From Stenopsyche tienmushanensis (lineage: Eukaryota; Arthropoda; Insecta; Trichoptera; Stenopsychidae): a stretch of 64,000 nucleotides of DNA. The translations under genes and the position numbers were made by a program. The notes under the pieces were generated by a model. The model was given only the letters and a program-made list of their open reading frames with translations, was not told where the DNA came from and ran no database searches. The stretch is from NCBI GenBank assembly GCA_008973525.1, contig WACJ01000335.1, positions 1-64,000 of the forward strand, in the 5' to 3' direction. Of the stretch, positions 25,401 to 36,190 are shown in pieces (the stretch's first letter is position 1; each line of letters opens with the position of its first letter).

Positions 25401-27235
25401 GGCGAGGGACGCCCCACGAGAGGCAACTCCGTGCCCCTCCCGCCGGCCGGGCTGCACGGCCGGATCTCGAAGTTGCAGCCGACGTCCTTGTGGATCACCG
25501 ACTGGCTGATCTTCGCCTCGACGTCGATCAGCTCGTCGGCGCAGAAGTCCTCTGGAACTCCGGGGCGGATTCCCGCGCGGAGACGATGTGCGTCGACCGG
25601 CCGCCTCTCCCGGAAGCGGAACGCGTCTCCGACGCCGTCCGGCGGGTCTGGCGGCCGGCGGAGCGCCGGCGCGGGAGACCTCATCTCGAAGCTCGGAGGC
25701 CACCCGACTGCCCCCGGGCGGTCCCTCGGCGAGGCGGAGAGCGGGGGCGCGAACGCCGTCCGGGGCGGCCGGAACACCTGCGGCGGGGGAGCCCGCTGCG
25801 GCTGCGGAGCCCATCGGACGCGGCAGTCGGGACGCTCGACGACCCCCGCGCGGAGGCGCCCGGGGACGTCTTCGACGAGAACGCAGTCCGCGGGCGCCGA
25901 GCGGACGGGAACCGGGGCGGAGTCCGGGAGCTGGCCGACCCGCCGCCGCGCGGGCGAAGGCGCCGCCGGCTCGGCGGCGGGGCGCTCCGTCCGCTCGCTC
26001 GGCGGGGGGGGATCTTCGTACTCCTCGTCCCAGTTCTCGAAGAAGCGCCTCAGGCTGAGAGTGGGAGCCTCCTTCGCCCGCGGCTCCGGTTCGGGCGCCC
26101 GACGGGACCCCCGCGGCTGTTCGGCGGGGGGGCGCGACGCCGCGGCCTCGTCGGGGCTGCCGCCGGAGCCCGCCGGGGATATCACGTTCGGCGAAAAATC
26201 AGTCGGGATGCCGGCGAGCGGATTGTGCGAAGCGCCCTTGGGAGCGCAGTAGTACTTCTGACGGTCGTCCCACTCAAAGATCCTCTCGTCCGCCTGACGA
26301 TAGACCGTCGGGTAGCGAAGCTCGACCGGCGAGTCGAGAACGCCGACGGAGGGGCGCGCCGCGTACGCGTAGCACTCCGGCTTCCTGGAATCGGCGACGT
26401 AGCCTTCGAAGGTCGGGAAGGGCGCGTACTGCGGCTCGGCCTTCGCCCGATAGTCGTAGGGGACACCGCACTGCCGGACGTCGCCGCCCGGTGCCGTCCG
26501 ATAGGTCTGCCGCGGGCAGTACTGGAGCTGCGGCTGGCGCGGATACGGCTCGAATCGGGCCCCCGCATACCCGACGACGAACTCGCCCGGCGCGCAAGGC
26601 GACGCGCCGGCCCTCCGATACGGAGACGCCAAGAAGCGGTGGTCCGCCGGCCGCGTCCGGTAGTCGGCGGCCCTCTCGACGGTCTCCGGCGCCGTCCGGT
26701 ACTGGTAGCGATGCTGGTGGCGGTGGTCCGGCACGGGCAGGTACTGATGGTGCGTCTGGTGCGGCGGGAGGCGCTGCTGGAGGACCCGAGGCGGCGGGCG
26801 CTGCTGCAGCACCTGCTGCTGCTGCTGCTGCTGCAGCGCGCGGTGCTGCTGGAGGGCGAGCGTCGCCGACGGGTGGAGATGCTGCGCCGGCCTCTGTCGT
26901 GCGTCGTAGGCCTCCCCGTAGATGGAGGGCGCCTCGCAGTACCTCCGGTCGGGGACGGCCGGATAGTAAGCCGACGGCTCGAGGCCGGGAGACTGGGCGA
27001 AGGCGCACGCCCGCCCCCCGTCCTTCGGTCCGTTCGGAGACGGGATGACGATCCTGCTCATGTTCTCCTGGAACGTGCGCCTCGGCGAAATGTTCCCCGG
27101 CGCCTGCGGGTACACCTGCGCGACGTGCCAGGAGCGCGCCTGGTGGCGCTGCCCGTGCTGGTGCTGCGGGGGCGCGATCCTGTCCGGGCCGATGACGGCG
27201 CAGGGGCGCTCCGGGCGCTCGGCGGCGGCCTCCAT
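22430..27235 (-). CDS. Uncharacterised large low-complexity protein (1601 codons)
   Basis: One uninterrupted frame from ATG 27235 to a stop at 22430. I do not recognise a family. Residues 1 to about 760 are encoded by extremely GC-rich DNA and are rich in Pro, Arg, Ala, Gln, Tyr and His, with a Gln run near residues 132-150. The segment LSLRRFFENWDEEYEDPPPP lies near residue 395. About 760-1430 is acidic, Asp/Glu/Ser/Asn-rich and encoded by AT-richer DNA. About 1430-1600 is Lys-rich with KIPKMIIKKNEQGSHYASMP, suggesting a nuclear, largely disordered protein with one short conserved C-terminal block (inference). Two donors, CAG|GTATGC (exon end 22484) and ATG|GTGAGA (22448), precede the stop, so the last 13-18 residues may be intron read-through. 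The N-terminal start is uncertain because open frames continue upstream in other phases. Confidence 0.7.
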   Translation of the reverse strand: MEAAAERPERPCAVIGPDRIAPPQHQHGQRHQARSWHVAQVYPQAPGNISPRRTFQENMSRIVIPSPNGPKDGGRACAFAQSPGLEPSAYYPAVPDRRYCEAPSIYGEAYDARQRPAQHLHPSATLALQQHRALQQQQQQQVLQQRPPPRVLQQRLPPHQTHHQYLPVPDHRHQHRYQYRTAPETVERAADYRTRPADHRFLASPYRRAGASPCAPGEFVVGYAGARFEPYPRQPQLQYCPRQTYRTAPGGDVRQCGVPYDYRAKAEPQYAPFPTFEGYVADSRKPECYAYAARPSVGVLDSPVELRYPTVYRQADERIFEWDDRQKYYCAPKGASHNPLAGIPTDFSPNVISPAGSGGSPDEAAASRPPAEQPRGSRRAPEPEPRAKEAPTLSLRRFFENWDEEYEDPPPPSERTERPAAEPAAPSPARRRVGQLPDSAPVPVRSAPADCVLVEDVPGRLRAGVVERPDCRVRWAPQPQRAPPPQVFRPPRTAFAPPLSASPRDRPGAVGWPPSFEMRSPAPALRRPPDPPDGVGDAFRFRERRPVDAHRLRAGIRPGVPEDFCADELIDVEAKISQSVIHKDVGCNFEIRPCSPAGGRGTELPLVGRPSPARGPVFDRPIVRFDAGASAVCRAAESIPYSESNVEYERKINKESRVCGSVFNNMADFGRPIVPGGRAAPLPEDVSAGRRPRDPPGEARVPLSGCPSESGRAPRTLSPAVPFDPRLLEDLPELHGKSVPFIAAGDGDPSLTTRPRTFVEDFTSHGKITFPLISEEIQNPSVIMNGTLNLTMNGTLNLTMKIFDENTKTEKDHPPPMQTFVPNSTVLKYSNTRDRCDPKPYIDAAPAPAINGVPGGARDIVDSIAAPPFATLPEVRSQTTVESTMREHDLKTEEPKEIAPVEPVVTSVIGCTSSPSADTPSADTPSLDDAPAADVDNVVASTLPVLPVEDSPGVNVDICENIITDCMSQINSPNLPSEVIERNEAIDTIKENHNRETVLPSCEKSDESDYFLREPVVENCNDTNTQELDDAGRTEDKIENYAMETFDLNYDTLCKTEDVSPMFVPQSVIMATNTLVKNKEEHRVAENIPSINVENDAMSTIVNIHSDSNQLLEMDVASSIPDEITLNDENSIILCEKSENDDLKSTLIAEDSDSIFPESKKIVEEVSFDVDATNFNVDECAEISFAESSNRIQLYSGSDDREIVVYSNTAGLCYDGADRQYDTFLAEDSCSADSDNYKGLETVMLCENRNSDASSEVDSVVPLYKEKTLENNLDDNGLEMGGCWIDDIACVETVISEDNRDDSVEYDSSMHRWESRSVEEYDSPYSNIDPKDELLKDSNGNVIDDYTIHEKPYAMDVDTKRDANDQFDVDISKEEDNYNTELEIFDKSVEYEDANIYERIERRLEELDSTDKVCTNNYEVKRKNKTSKKYKSVNRKSEKRDGLKLHLNSGRLKTKGAQKYIPPIDLYNHNLKCHLPLPTNKSLLEKLNGNAADNDCSSDSSARSRLKNRMVLPKKPPKPRFEDVLKNIDESTISQIKMKLKKNKSIKKIPKMIIKKNEQGSHYASMPDRRIDDSELAANKWQPQVCLQRSACIENMVRNKP

Positions 27236-27695
27236 CGTCGCCTCAGCATGTCCCCGCGGCTTCCCGCGCGCCGCCCCGCCGCGTCCGAGTCGGTGTTCTC
27301 CGAGCGGCTGCTGTCATCCGATGGAATGTGGCCTCGCGCAGGACTACCACTGCACAAAACGCTACTGCCGAATTACAAAAAAATCGCATTCGACGGCCCC
27401 GACGAGCCCGGAAAGTTTGCGCGCCTCCGCTTACATTCAAAACGATTCCTTTTTCTCCGCGTGCTTTTGCATATTATTCGATTATTTAAATATGAACAGA
27501 AAAATCAAAAAATATCATAAATATCCTCCGAGATAAATTCTACATTATTTTTCGATCGAGTTTATGCAATTCCGACTTAAATTACGTAATGTATGATTTT
27601 AAAAAAATTCGACGTCATTCGGTGTCGATCGGGCGGCAGGTCGCGAGTCGTCAGGTTGGCAGCGTTCGCTGTCAGACGGGCAGTCAGCAGAGGTT
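27236..27695. promoter_or_regulatory. Divergent promoter region
   Basis: A 460-base gap between the start of the uncharacterised gene (minus) and the CLPTM1L-like start (plus). It is GC- and CpG-rich at both sides with an AT-rich centre (about 27470-27610). No clear TATA box in a standard position was found. A shared bidirectional promoter is inferred from geometry. Confidence 0.45.
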
Positions 27696-30617
27696 ATGCT
27701 GCGAGGAGCGGCAGGATGGCTCGCGTCGCTGGCGGTGTCGCTGTACGCCGCGCACGCACTGTGGACGCTCGCGACCGTCTTCTCGGCGCCAAAGTGCGCG
27801 GCGGGCGCGCGATGCGCCGCCCCTTTGTTGACGGCGCGTCCCCACGACCTGGCGCTCTTCGTCTCGACCGATCCTGGAAGTCGTCTTCGCCCGAAGAGAA
27901 TCTTCGAACTAAAAAGTTTTGACTACAAAACTCCTTTCGAAAGGTGACTATCCGATGTGGTTTTCTTTGATAAACATACTAAGGATTTACCGCCCTGTCG
28001 ATTCCAAACGCAAATTTTAACAGTCGATTGTGTCTTCCAAAACAGTCGTCTTTTAAACTAGTCTCATTTTTGACAATTCTAATGAGTTCATTCCCGAGAT
28101 CAAATCAAACACAAATTGTCTGCGTGTTGACAGATCCTTGTTCGTCAATCCCTCATACAGAACCCTCATAGGCGACTTAATTTCTAAAAATTTGATAAAA
28201 TAATATGTACCGGTCAACAATTAGATTAGATTTTTAAAATGTGCAAAGCTACACATCTTTTTATTTTTGTTTGATTTTTAAATGAATGCTATGTTTATCT
28301 TATTTTTAATCCTTATCCACATAATATGCAACGAAAATTGACAAACTTATTAAATGATTCTATTTCATATCAAAATTAATATTTTTTATATTAGGACTGT
28401 CACTCTAGATATATCCGCTAAAACGCGCCAAAATGGAACTATGAATCTGTACATTGGCATGACTAGTGCGAGAAATTATCCTTTAGAATGGGACGTAATC
28501 AAATCAGAAGGCTCATTGGAGAAAATCCCTTTAGTGGTGCATGCTGTTCCGAAAGCCGCAACTTTCAATCTTCTCGGAGAGAAGGTATGCTACCTCGACA
28601 GTACGTTGTATTCCTTGACTGCTTTATTTCTCATGATTTCACATGACATTTGCAATTTTATAGTCATCCGAAAGGCAGCCGAAGATTGCCGACGAGAGAG
28701 CCACGTCCCATATCAAGAGTTTTGTTTCTTTTTCTGTCCTCTCGGATCCGATCTCGATGCCTCTCGATGCTCTTCCCGGCGAACTGATCAGTCGAATAAG
28801 GTATGATTTTTTCAACGATGTCTTGTCTTATCATTTATTTTGTGATGAAATATTACATTTCTTTTTAGACTAACTCATGATCACAAATATTTACCGATCA
28901 TACAATACAACTTTTTGAAGAGTCGCCTGCAGGATTTAGTTGAGATTACTTCTAATTCGACAAAAATGAATATCACCCTCGAGTATGCCCCGGCTTCAAT
29001 AGGAAAGATGAAATTTTTGGCGCACATCTCCCTCGCGATGGAGTCATTAACGTCGATGGGATTCACCGGCAAAGATGTGGACGAGGTCAAAGGGTTATTC
29101 GCCGATACAAATCTGTATCTTTTATGCGCGACTGTGATTATATCCTGTTTCCATGTAAGTCAATCGATTGCATTTGAGATTTGATAAGTTTTCAATGTTC
29201 ATGTGCACATTTATGTGAGGATTTTGTGTAATTTTGTAGCTGCTGTTTGATTTTCTGGCGTTTAAAAATGACGTTTCATTTTGGAGAGAGAAGAAATCCA
29301 TGGCGGGTCTGTCCATGAGGACCGTTCTGTGGAGAGCTTTCTCGCAGTCAGTGATCACTCTGTATCTGTTGGACGAAAATACTTCTCTTTTGGTGCTCAT
29401 CCCTTCAGGCATTGCTTCGCTGATCGAGGTGAGTGCTTCATGTGCTTCTTTGTAACTAACCCGGACTTGAGTCGAGTTGTAATGGTACCCCTACACATCT
29501 AAATATTGTGAAAAGCGATCCATAACATAAAATGGTAATGGAATTTTCCCATATCCGGTTGAAAACCATTAAGTATGGGGTCGACCTAAATTTTTGGTGG
29601 TCTTATTAGAATCATAGTAGTAGAAAACCATTTAAATCAATTGTATATTTAAAACTCAGTGTGATAACAAAAGTATCAATTGGATATTTATCTTGTTACT
29701 AAAACTGAAGACACATACATGTGTGTTTATGTTTACGTAGAGAAATGAACAAATATCGTGTGCTATCAATAGTGTTAAGGTTTATTTATTGATATACAAG
29801 TTTGATTTACGCTGCAAGTGGATTTGTGTAAACAAAAACAAATATATCAATTTAAAATTAACTCACTAATCAAAGGGTTAATGTTTTTTCCCTTATTTAA
29901 TTTATTTTTATTTTCACTCTAGCTTTGGAAAGTGAAAAAAATATTACACATCGAAGTCGATTGGAGAGGAAACCGTATTCCCCGCATCATAATAAAGTCT
30001 CAGATGATAAACAAAGCGGAAATTCAAACGAGGGCCGTAGACGCGGAAGCGATGCGATATCTCAGCTATGTCCTGTATCCGCTCTGTGCATGCGGAGCCG
30101 TCTATTCGCTAATTTTCCAACCTCACAAAAGGTTTCGTATGCGTACAATTATAATTAATATTACATTTTTACAATTCTCTCAATAATCTTGTGTAATATT
30201 TCAGCTGGTATTCGTGGACTTTGAACAGCACCGTTAATGGGGTCTACGCTTTTGGTTTTCTTTTTATGTTGCCTCAGTTGTTTATCAACTATAAATTAAA
30301 ATCCGTTGCGGCCTTACCTTGGAGAGCGTTCATGTACAAAGCTTTCAACACGTTCATTGACGATATTTTTGCGTTCATCATAACGATGCCGGTGGCGCAT
30401 AGAGTCGCTTGTTTTAGAGACGATATCGTTTTTCTCATCTATCTCTATCAAAGATGGTAAAGACCGGGTACATTTAATTTTATATTTGCATTTTAAACTT
30501 GAAAATAATAATCTGATTGATTTCAGGTTGTATCCCGTCGATAAAACGAGAATTGACGATTCGTATAGTATGGAAGAAACTTTAGATGAGACTACGACCC
30601 ATCAAAAAGAAGAATAA
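27696..30617 (+). CDS. CLPTM1L: Cleft lip and palate transmembrane protein 1-like (CLPTM1L)
   Basis: Eight exons: 27696-27943, 28395-28584, 28664-28800, 28869-29154, 29240-29428, 29923-30131, 30205-30456 and 30527-30617; 533 residues, close to the ~538 of vertebrate CLPTM1L, all junctions in phase. The start gives an N-terminal membrane segment (about residues 5-28). A large luminal/extracytoplasmic region follows, then several C-terminal membrane segments beginning at [14 protein letters not shown]. The family block is unmistakable: [46 protein letters not shown] and LYPVDK. Human CLPTM1L is reported to be an ER lipid scramblase that helps move glucosaminyl-phosphatidylinositol in GPI-anchor synthesis; transfer of that role to this protein is by homology. 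Intron 5 (29429-29922) contains a dispersed repeat. Confidence 0.95.
29690..29882 (+). repeat. Dispersed repeat inside a CLPTM1L intron
   Basis: Related to 2955-3110 (shared TTGTTACTAAAA-TGAAGACACA and ATCAAAGGGTTAA) and to 10800-10960 (shared TTGATATACAAGTTTGATT). It is non-coding; a short non-autonomous element is likely. Confidence 0.5.
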
Positions 30618-31546
30618 CAAATTGAAGCGATCGAACATCGTGTTGTGTTTTACAAGTGTCCTCATAAAAGTTTATCGATACGCTTCTTTTTAATTGAGTG
30701 CGTTAAACAGAAAAGTTACACTTATTAAGTTTTCTGCATAGTTTTTTTCACATTCTATTAGCGAATATGATATTAATATTTTAATGAACTGAAACGTGTG
30801 TGAATTTAATACTAAAAAGCCTTCAACATGCATTTATAATGGAAATTAAAATCCAACAAGAATATATTGGGAAAATTTTAGCACAATGGTCCTATTCGTA
30901 GACCTTCCGCAGCAAATATATTTATTAGAACGAAAAGAATGTATGATTAACTAAAAAACTCATTATTTATTTAAATGTTATCTTTATTAATATGAATTCT
31001 CACCTGTGATAGAAATGGGTTTAAGATTGATACGTAATGGATCGTTTATAATAAGAAGCATTTAATACTTTTTTATCTCGTAAGGAATTATAAATTTATG
31101 TTTATAATGTATATGATACGTATATATAAGGAGAGAATATATTTTTATGTCAATTAAATATACTCCTGTGACTTTTATTCAGGTTAATGTATTATTCTTT
31201 ATTAAATTTTACCAAGACTTGTACGCGTTTAATGCTTTCGCGGACACTCGCTTATCTGCAGTTGCAGACGTGTCCGCAAAAGTGCTAAAAGAATACACAT
31301 TCCTACATTATTGATTATTTTTAAAATGTAATTTTTTCTTCAACTACATACAATAAAGGTGCTTTGGTATAATATTTATTTTTATAATCATTTTTATTGT
31401 ACGTATTCTGATTTAGAATGCGATATTTTCAATTTTATGTGCAAATCTGCAAAGATTTAAATTCATTTTCTGTTTTCAAACCTATCAAAATGTCCTTATA
31501 TCCCATATTTGTCTGATTATTTTCATAAAAAAGGCGTATTTTTTCC
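30618..31546. other. 3' flank of CLPTM1L without a gene
   Basis: AT-rich, with no protein-like frame. 31225-31300 carries GACGTGTCCGCAAAAGT and a mirrored GCTTTCGCGGACACTC, related to CATGTC...GTGTCCGCGAAAGT near 18530-18590 in the MCRS1 intron, so this is another small repeat with inverted halves. Confidence 0.4.
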
Positions 31547-31870
31547 CAGGGCCGTAACAAGGGCGTGACAAACCAGGTGCGTGACACCACGGGCGCAACT
31601 GGACTTGGGGCGCAAAAGGCAGAATACTGACCCGGTCGAGACTTTGTCCGTTTTAATAATATATACTAAGTTGTATCCCTTTTTTCTCTGTTATCGCTTA
31701 AACATTGGGCAGATCCGGCCGGCATAAGTCCGCAATAAGACGTTCGTCGTATCAGCGGTCCGAAAAGCGGACCGATTGGACCTACAAACTATCTTACTAA
31801 TTTATGCTGTTCTCTTCGAACTCGAATTAAATTCTTGCCATGGGCGCTTCATACCCTCGTTACGGCTCTG
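31547..31870 (+). mobile_element. Short hAT-like MITE with both terminal inverted repeats
   Basis: A 324-base unit. The left end is CAGGGCCGTAACAAGGGCGT and the right end, reversed, is CAGAGCCGTAACGAGGGTAT. This gives about 20 bases of terminal inverted repeat of the CAGRG type common in hAT elements. Inside are the GGCGCAAAAGGCAGAATACT marker and the GGTCCGAAAAGCGGACCG hairpin. No transposase frame. Flanks are both T/C-rich and do not give a clean 8-base target duplication. Confidence 0.65.
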
Positions 31871-33214
31871 CTTTTTCCTATATTGTACTATTTATTTTAT
31901 AAGGGTATACAAATTGATTCTTCTTACTTTTTTCTATCCATTCCAGGCCTCTTCAAATGAGTTATTTTAAAATGGAAGTTTTATTATATTCTTCCAAATT
32001 TGTCTTCTTATTTAAACTTAAAATTCCGCTTGCAAAACGCAGATACAGACTGTAAATAGTTACGATACTTGATATGTTTTATTTTCATTTTTATCTGTAT
32101 TCGGTTTTTCATTGTGGCGGATATTTTTAGCAAAATATGATATATTAAGAACGTCAGGAACTTATTAAAAAGTATGCATTCAGTTGGCGTGGATAATGTA
32201 TTTATGATTTGAGCTCATCATGGCATTAAAAGATAATATCACTATATTACTAGTGGTCTAATTTTTTTAAAATCAATCTAAATTTCAATGCTATATATAC
32301 TTATAATTCTTATCAGATATCTATTTTTGTAAATTAGGAAAACATTTAAAAGCGTTTCAAAGGTATTCCTTTATACATTCAGTAGTTATTATCATTATTA
32401 GGTAATTTCGCTTGGTTGTATAAATAATTTCATTGCTTGGATATAAGTCAACGGTTTAACTAATCCGTATTATTTTATAGTATCGTATGGATAGCTCTTA
32501 TAATCGAATTATCGATTAAATATGTTTTTCAGCACCAATTATTACATTGCATGGATTATTATATACGTTTTAGATACGTGCAAATGAGAAATGTATGTAA
32601 AAACTAGGCACAAGTTCAGATCTTGGATATTAACTATAATAAAAACAGTGTATATAACACAAACCAAAATAAAATATAGCATCAAAATATTCTCTCTAAA
32701 TATAAATCATATCAATACTTTTATCATTTAGACTTGACCTGAATTTCGTATACATTTGTCGCTCGGATGAAATCGTTCGTTCCGATTCAATACTAGTCAA
32801 TTAGTATTATTTTTCTCTGAATAACATTATTTTGTATCTTTTTTAGGTTCATCCACTTTGTTTTTATCTGTAGCTTTTCCTTTAATTTGTTATGATGTAT
32901 GTTATCTTTGAGGTTGTTTACATTGCGTTTACTTCCAAAGCATTATTACTATATTCATCTTCCTCGTCTAAAATGCCTTTATCTATATTTGGTTCACGAT
33001 AAAATAATATCTTCCTAATTTAGCGATTTCAAAGTGATATAGAAGACAACGGAAGATAATATTGTTATTGTTGCAAAATAGAACTCTTCATCTGCCCTTC
33101 TTCCAGGTCGTCTGCTTATTGTTCCTCTTGTGTTTGTTCTGTTCCTTTAGTCTTCCTAGCTCCGAACCAATCAAGCTCTGTACGCTGTATGCCATTGAGT
33201 AGTATCAACTATTT

Positions 33215-33401
33215 AATGTATATAAAATAATGTCTGTTTGTTCGTATGTAATGCGCTTTCATACCGTTCATCCGATTGCGATAAAACTTTGTCAATATAC
33301 AGTTTACACTTGTGGGAATAACATGGGCATAGTAAAAATATTATATAGATGCACCATTTTGGCGCTTATGGCATTGCAATGCATGCCGGGTATTCGCTAG
33401 T
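33215..33401 (+). mobile_element. Helitron-like short element
   Basis: Starts with TATATAAAATAATGTCTGTT, contains TTTCATACCGTTCATCCG and GATTGCGATAAAACTTTG, and ends in the palindrome GCATTGCAATGC, GCCGGG and TATTCGCTAG. This is the shortest and most complete copy in the window. Confidence 0.6.
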
Positions 33402-33740
33402 GTATAATATAGAAATAATTTTGCATAAATTTGCAGGAATATTTTAATACCAGGATTTTATTAAGTCTTTAATGGTCATAAAAAGGGCCTGTAAAGGATT
33501 TAGTGAATGCAATCTATTAAATCCGTTCATGTATGTTATATACCAGCGATAATCAGCCTTTAATTCTATTCGGGTGAAGGTTACGCAAAGCAATGTAATC
33601 AAATTTATCTATTTATTTATACTTTGCATACATTAAAGTGTAGAGTCTATTGAAATTGCATTTAATTAATTATCGCTGATGCTGCAAAATTAAATATTTG
33701 ATATCTGTTTTGATTTTTGTTGGGAACAAACGGAACAAAT

Positions 33741-33975
33741 GCTTAATAGTGGACGGTAGGGACCAGTTTAAATACCACTACCCTTCGACTTAAAAATATA
33801 TTCAAATTGTTTTATTATATCCAATTTAAATTCATTAAAGTAGCTATTAAAAATTTAATCCCTAAGGTTACATCATCTTTCATAGATTTAACGACATGGA
33901 AAAATCCTACCGCCCAACATGAAAGGTTAAATGCTTAATAGTGGACGGCAGGGACCAAGTTAAATACCACTACCT
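33741..33975 (+). repeat. Pair of 45-base direct repeats 192 bases apart
   Basis: GCTTAATAGTGGACGG, one variable base, AGGGACCA and TTAAATACCACTACC occur at 33741-33785 and again at 33933-33975. The spacer is AT-rich. It could be a segmental duplication or the direct ends of a small element. Confidence 0.7.
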
Positions 33976-35458
33976 TACAATATCTAGCTATAGAATTCTA
34001 AATTTGCACAAATATGCACCATTTTTCAGATGGAAATGAACTAAAATAATTATGGACTAGAATAATTTTGATTATATTAAATTTGCACACAATACACTAC
34101 ATATTTCTTCACAGCGAACAAACGAAAGATAACAAATTATTGGTCGATAACGTTCAAAGAGTGTGCATTCCATAACGACAGATTACTTAAAAATACGAAA
34201 GGAGGATAGGTGCTGATAATTTTGTTATTTATTGCAGCCGAGTTAAATTCTGTCATTTAATCTGTTCCTTTTTTACGCCGCTCAAATATCGGTTGTCATG
34301 TTGTGTCCGAAATTAAATTGCTTGCATCACGATAGAATCGGGGTCAAATTTTCTTCCGCACTCGAATCATTGATTTGTTATCAGAAAATTCGTACAATAC
34401 GTCTGATATCTCGGATGTCAAATGATATATTGCGAGAGCGATGAATAAATTCAACGGTATGTTGCGCTTATAAACGAACATCTGCTAAGACGTAAATCCA
34501 ATCATATTGCGTTTTGAATTTTAAATGATTTGCTAATTAATTGCATAATATACGACTGTGTTCATCGTCGGAGTGACATTTTATATAATACGTTTACACT
34601 CGATAGGATGAATTGATGTATCTGATATGTTTTTATCTAATGATTTTGCTCAACTCTGTTAAATTGTGTCTTTATTATCTGACGATAACGGTTAAAATTT
34701 TCAGAATGTCACCTTATTCTTATGTAATTTTGCTTATTTACTAGAAAATGATTCATTTTTATATCTGAACTCTATCAATTAGTACCTATTAAAGTTATAA
34801 GCATAGACTTGCTAATGGTGAAATATTTTTTTAACATTATTTGGTAACATATCTGCCGAATTTATGAGATATTAAATTATCAACACCTGAATATTTTTAT
34901 TTAATTTAATTTTTCAACTTTTTAACCGGGTTTTGTCCAAATTCCCTGGAAAGTACGCGTCGTGAATTTTCAAAACCGCATGAAATGTACTTAAAAACTA
35001 CTCCGGGGAGACCTTATTTATCTCACTCGATCAAGCCTTTATATGTTAAATAAATTTTTATCAGGCTTATAACCGGAAATTATAATCTGAACACTGATAC
35101 ATATGAAACATTTATTGTTTTCATGTAATATACTTGATTTGAATATTTTTAATCTACCAATTATACAACATGGCAGTCATTAATGTCTCAACGAACGCTC
35201 AGTGCCGGATCAATCAATTTGTTGAGGCCCCTCGCATTAAAATCTCATTAAAACGGGTTTATAATTTCAATTGATATACGCTAAAATGAATAAATGCAAA
35301 TTGGAAAGATAGGAGTGAGTTTGAACGGAGCATAGTGATTGATATTGTACAGTTTGAAATCATCTTGTTTTAATTATTTTGTTTTCTTTCATCCTTAGTC
35401 CATTATATATAAGTCACATTATGTTCTGGCTTATTTAATTATTAAAATGAGTACTATT

Positions 35459-35580
35459 CAGGGCCCGTAATTAGGGCGTGGCAAAGCAGGCGCCTGTCAC
35501 GGGCGCAATTGGGCTTGGGGCGCAAAAAGCAGAATACCGACCCGATTGAGATAGTTGCACGTGTTTTTTATTTTACTTGA
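35459..35580 (+). repeat. hAT-like left-end fragment
   Basis: CAGGGCCCGTAATTAGGGCG, then GCAAAGCAGGCGCCTGTCAC and the GGCGCAAAAAGCAGAATACC marker, matching the left third of the 31547 element. Right end not found nearby. Confidence 0.6.
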
Positions 35581-36043
35581 CCCTTGACCTACACTAAATA
35601 CATAAACGCGTTAATTGACATAGCAGAATTATGGAGTCATTTTCGGTATCTTGCAAGGGATTCCCCTGCGTCTTCGTTTGCAGATAATACTTGCTTATTG
35701 CGCCAGATAAGTCTGCATATCGCCTTCGCAGCACTTCAAATCTTATCTTATCCAAATATAATACAGGATCCTCTGTCACAATAAAAAGGTTGAAAACAAG
35801 TACTTCTCATTCTCATTACTCTGAAAATTGACTCGAGGTAGATAACGCCACTGGACAGATAATCAATGTCATTGATTCAAAACAATATGAAATAATAATT
35901 GATTAGCGATGCTTTATCTCCACTTTTACGGTGGTCCAATTTTACGGATAATCAGTGTTCCAGACTAATACGTAAGTGTAAATTATGTCAATATTAGATA
36001 TTCTTACAATTAATGTTGTTTTTTTCCAATTTAATTCATAATG

Positions 36044-36190
36044 GTGCAATGATGTGAAGTGTCGGAGCGGACGGATGAGGTGGACGGACGTCGAACAGAA
36101 AGACTGCTTTGATAACCTCTTTATTATACGCGAGAGAAAGATCTGGCTGCGGGAAGGACGCCCTCCCGCAGTCAAGGCTATCCGACGACT
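36044..36190 (+). repeat. Repeat with GC hairpin, inverted partner at 63505-63630
   Basis: Contains CGTCGAACAGAAAGACT, GATCTGGCTGCGGGAAGGAC and GCAGTCAAGGCTAT. The core CTGCGGGA...TCCCGCAG forms a stem. The same blocks appear reverse-complemented near the right edge of the window. Confidence 0.6.

Larger units (their letters stand above)
31871..35458. other. AT-rich stretch without a gene
   Basis: No open frame with protein character. It contains a Helitron-like copy at 33215-33401 and a tandem direct repeat at 33741-33975, listed separately. The rest is A/T-rich with scattered A or T runs. Confidence 0.5.

Noticed and set aside
24902..27520. Plus-strand 872-codon frame as a gene
   Set aside because: It lies wholly opposite the long minus-strand gene, has Arg/Gly/Leu-rich shadow composition and no motif; stop codons are missing only because of very high GC.
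33741..33975. Direct repeats as LTRs of a retrotransposon
   Set aside because: Too short, spacer of only about 147 bases, no TG...CA ends and no primer-binding site.
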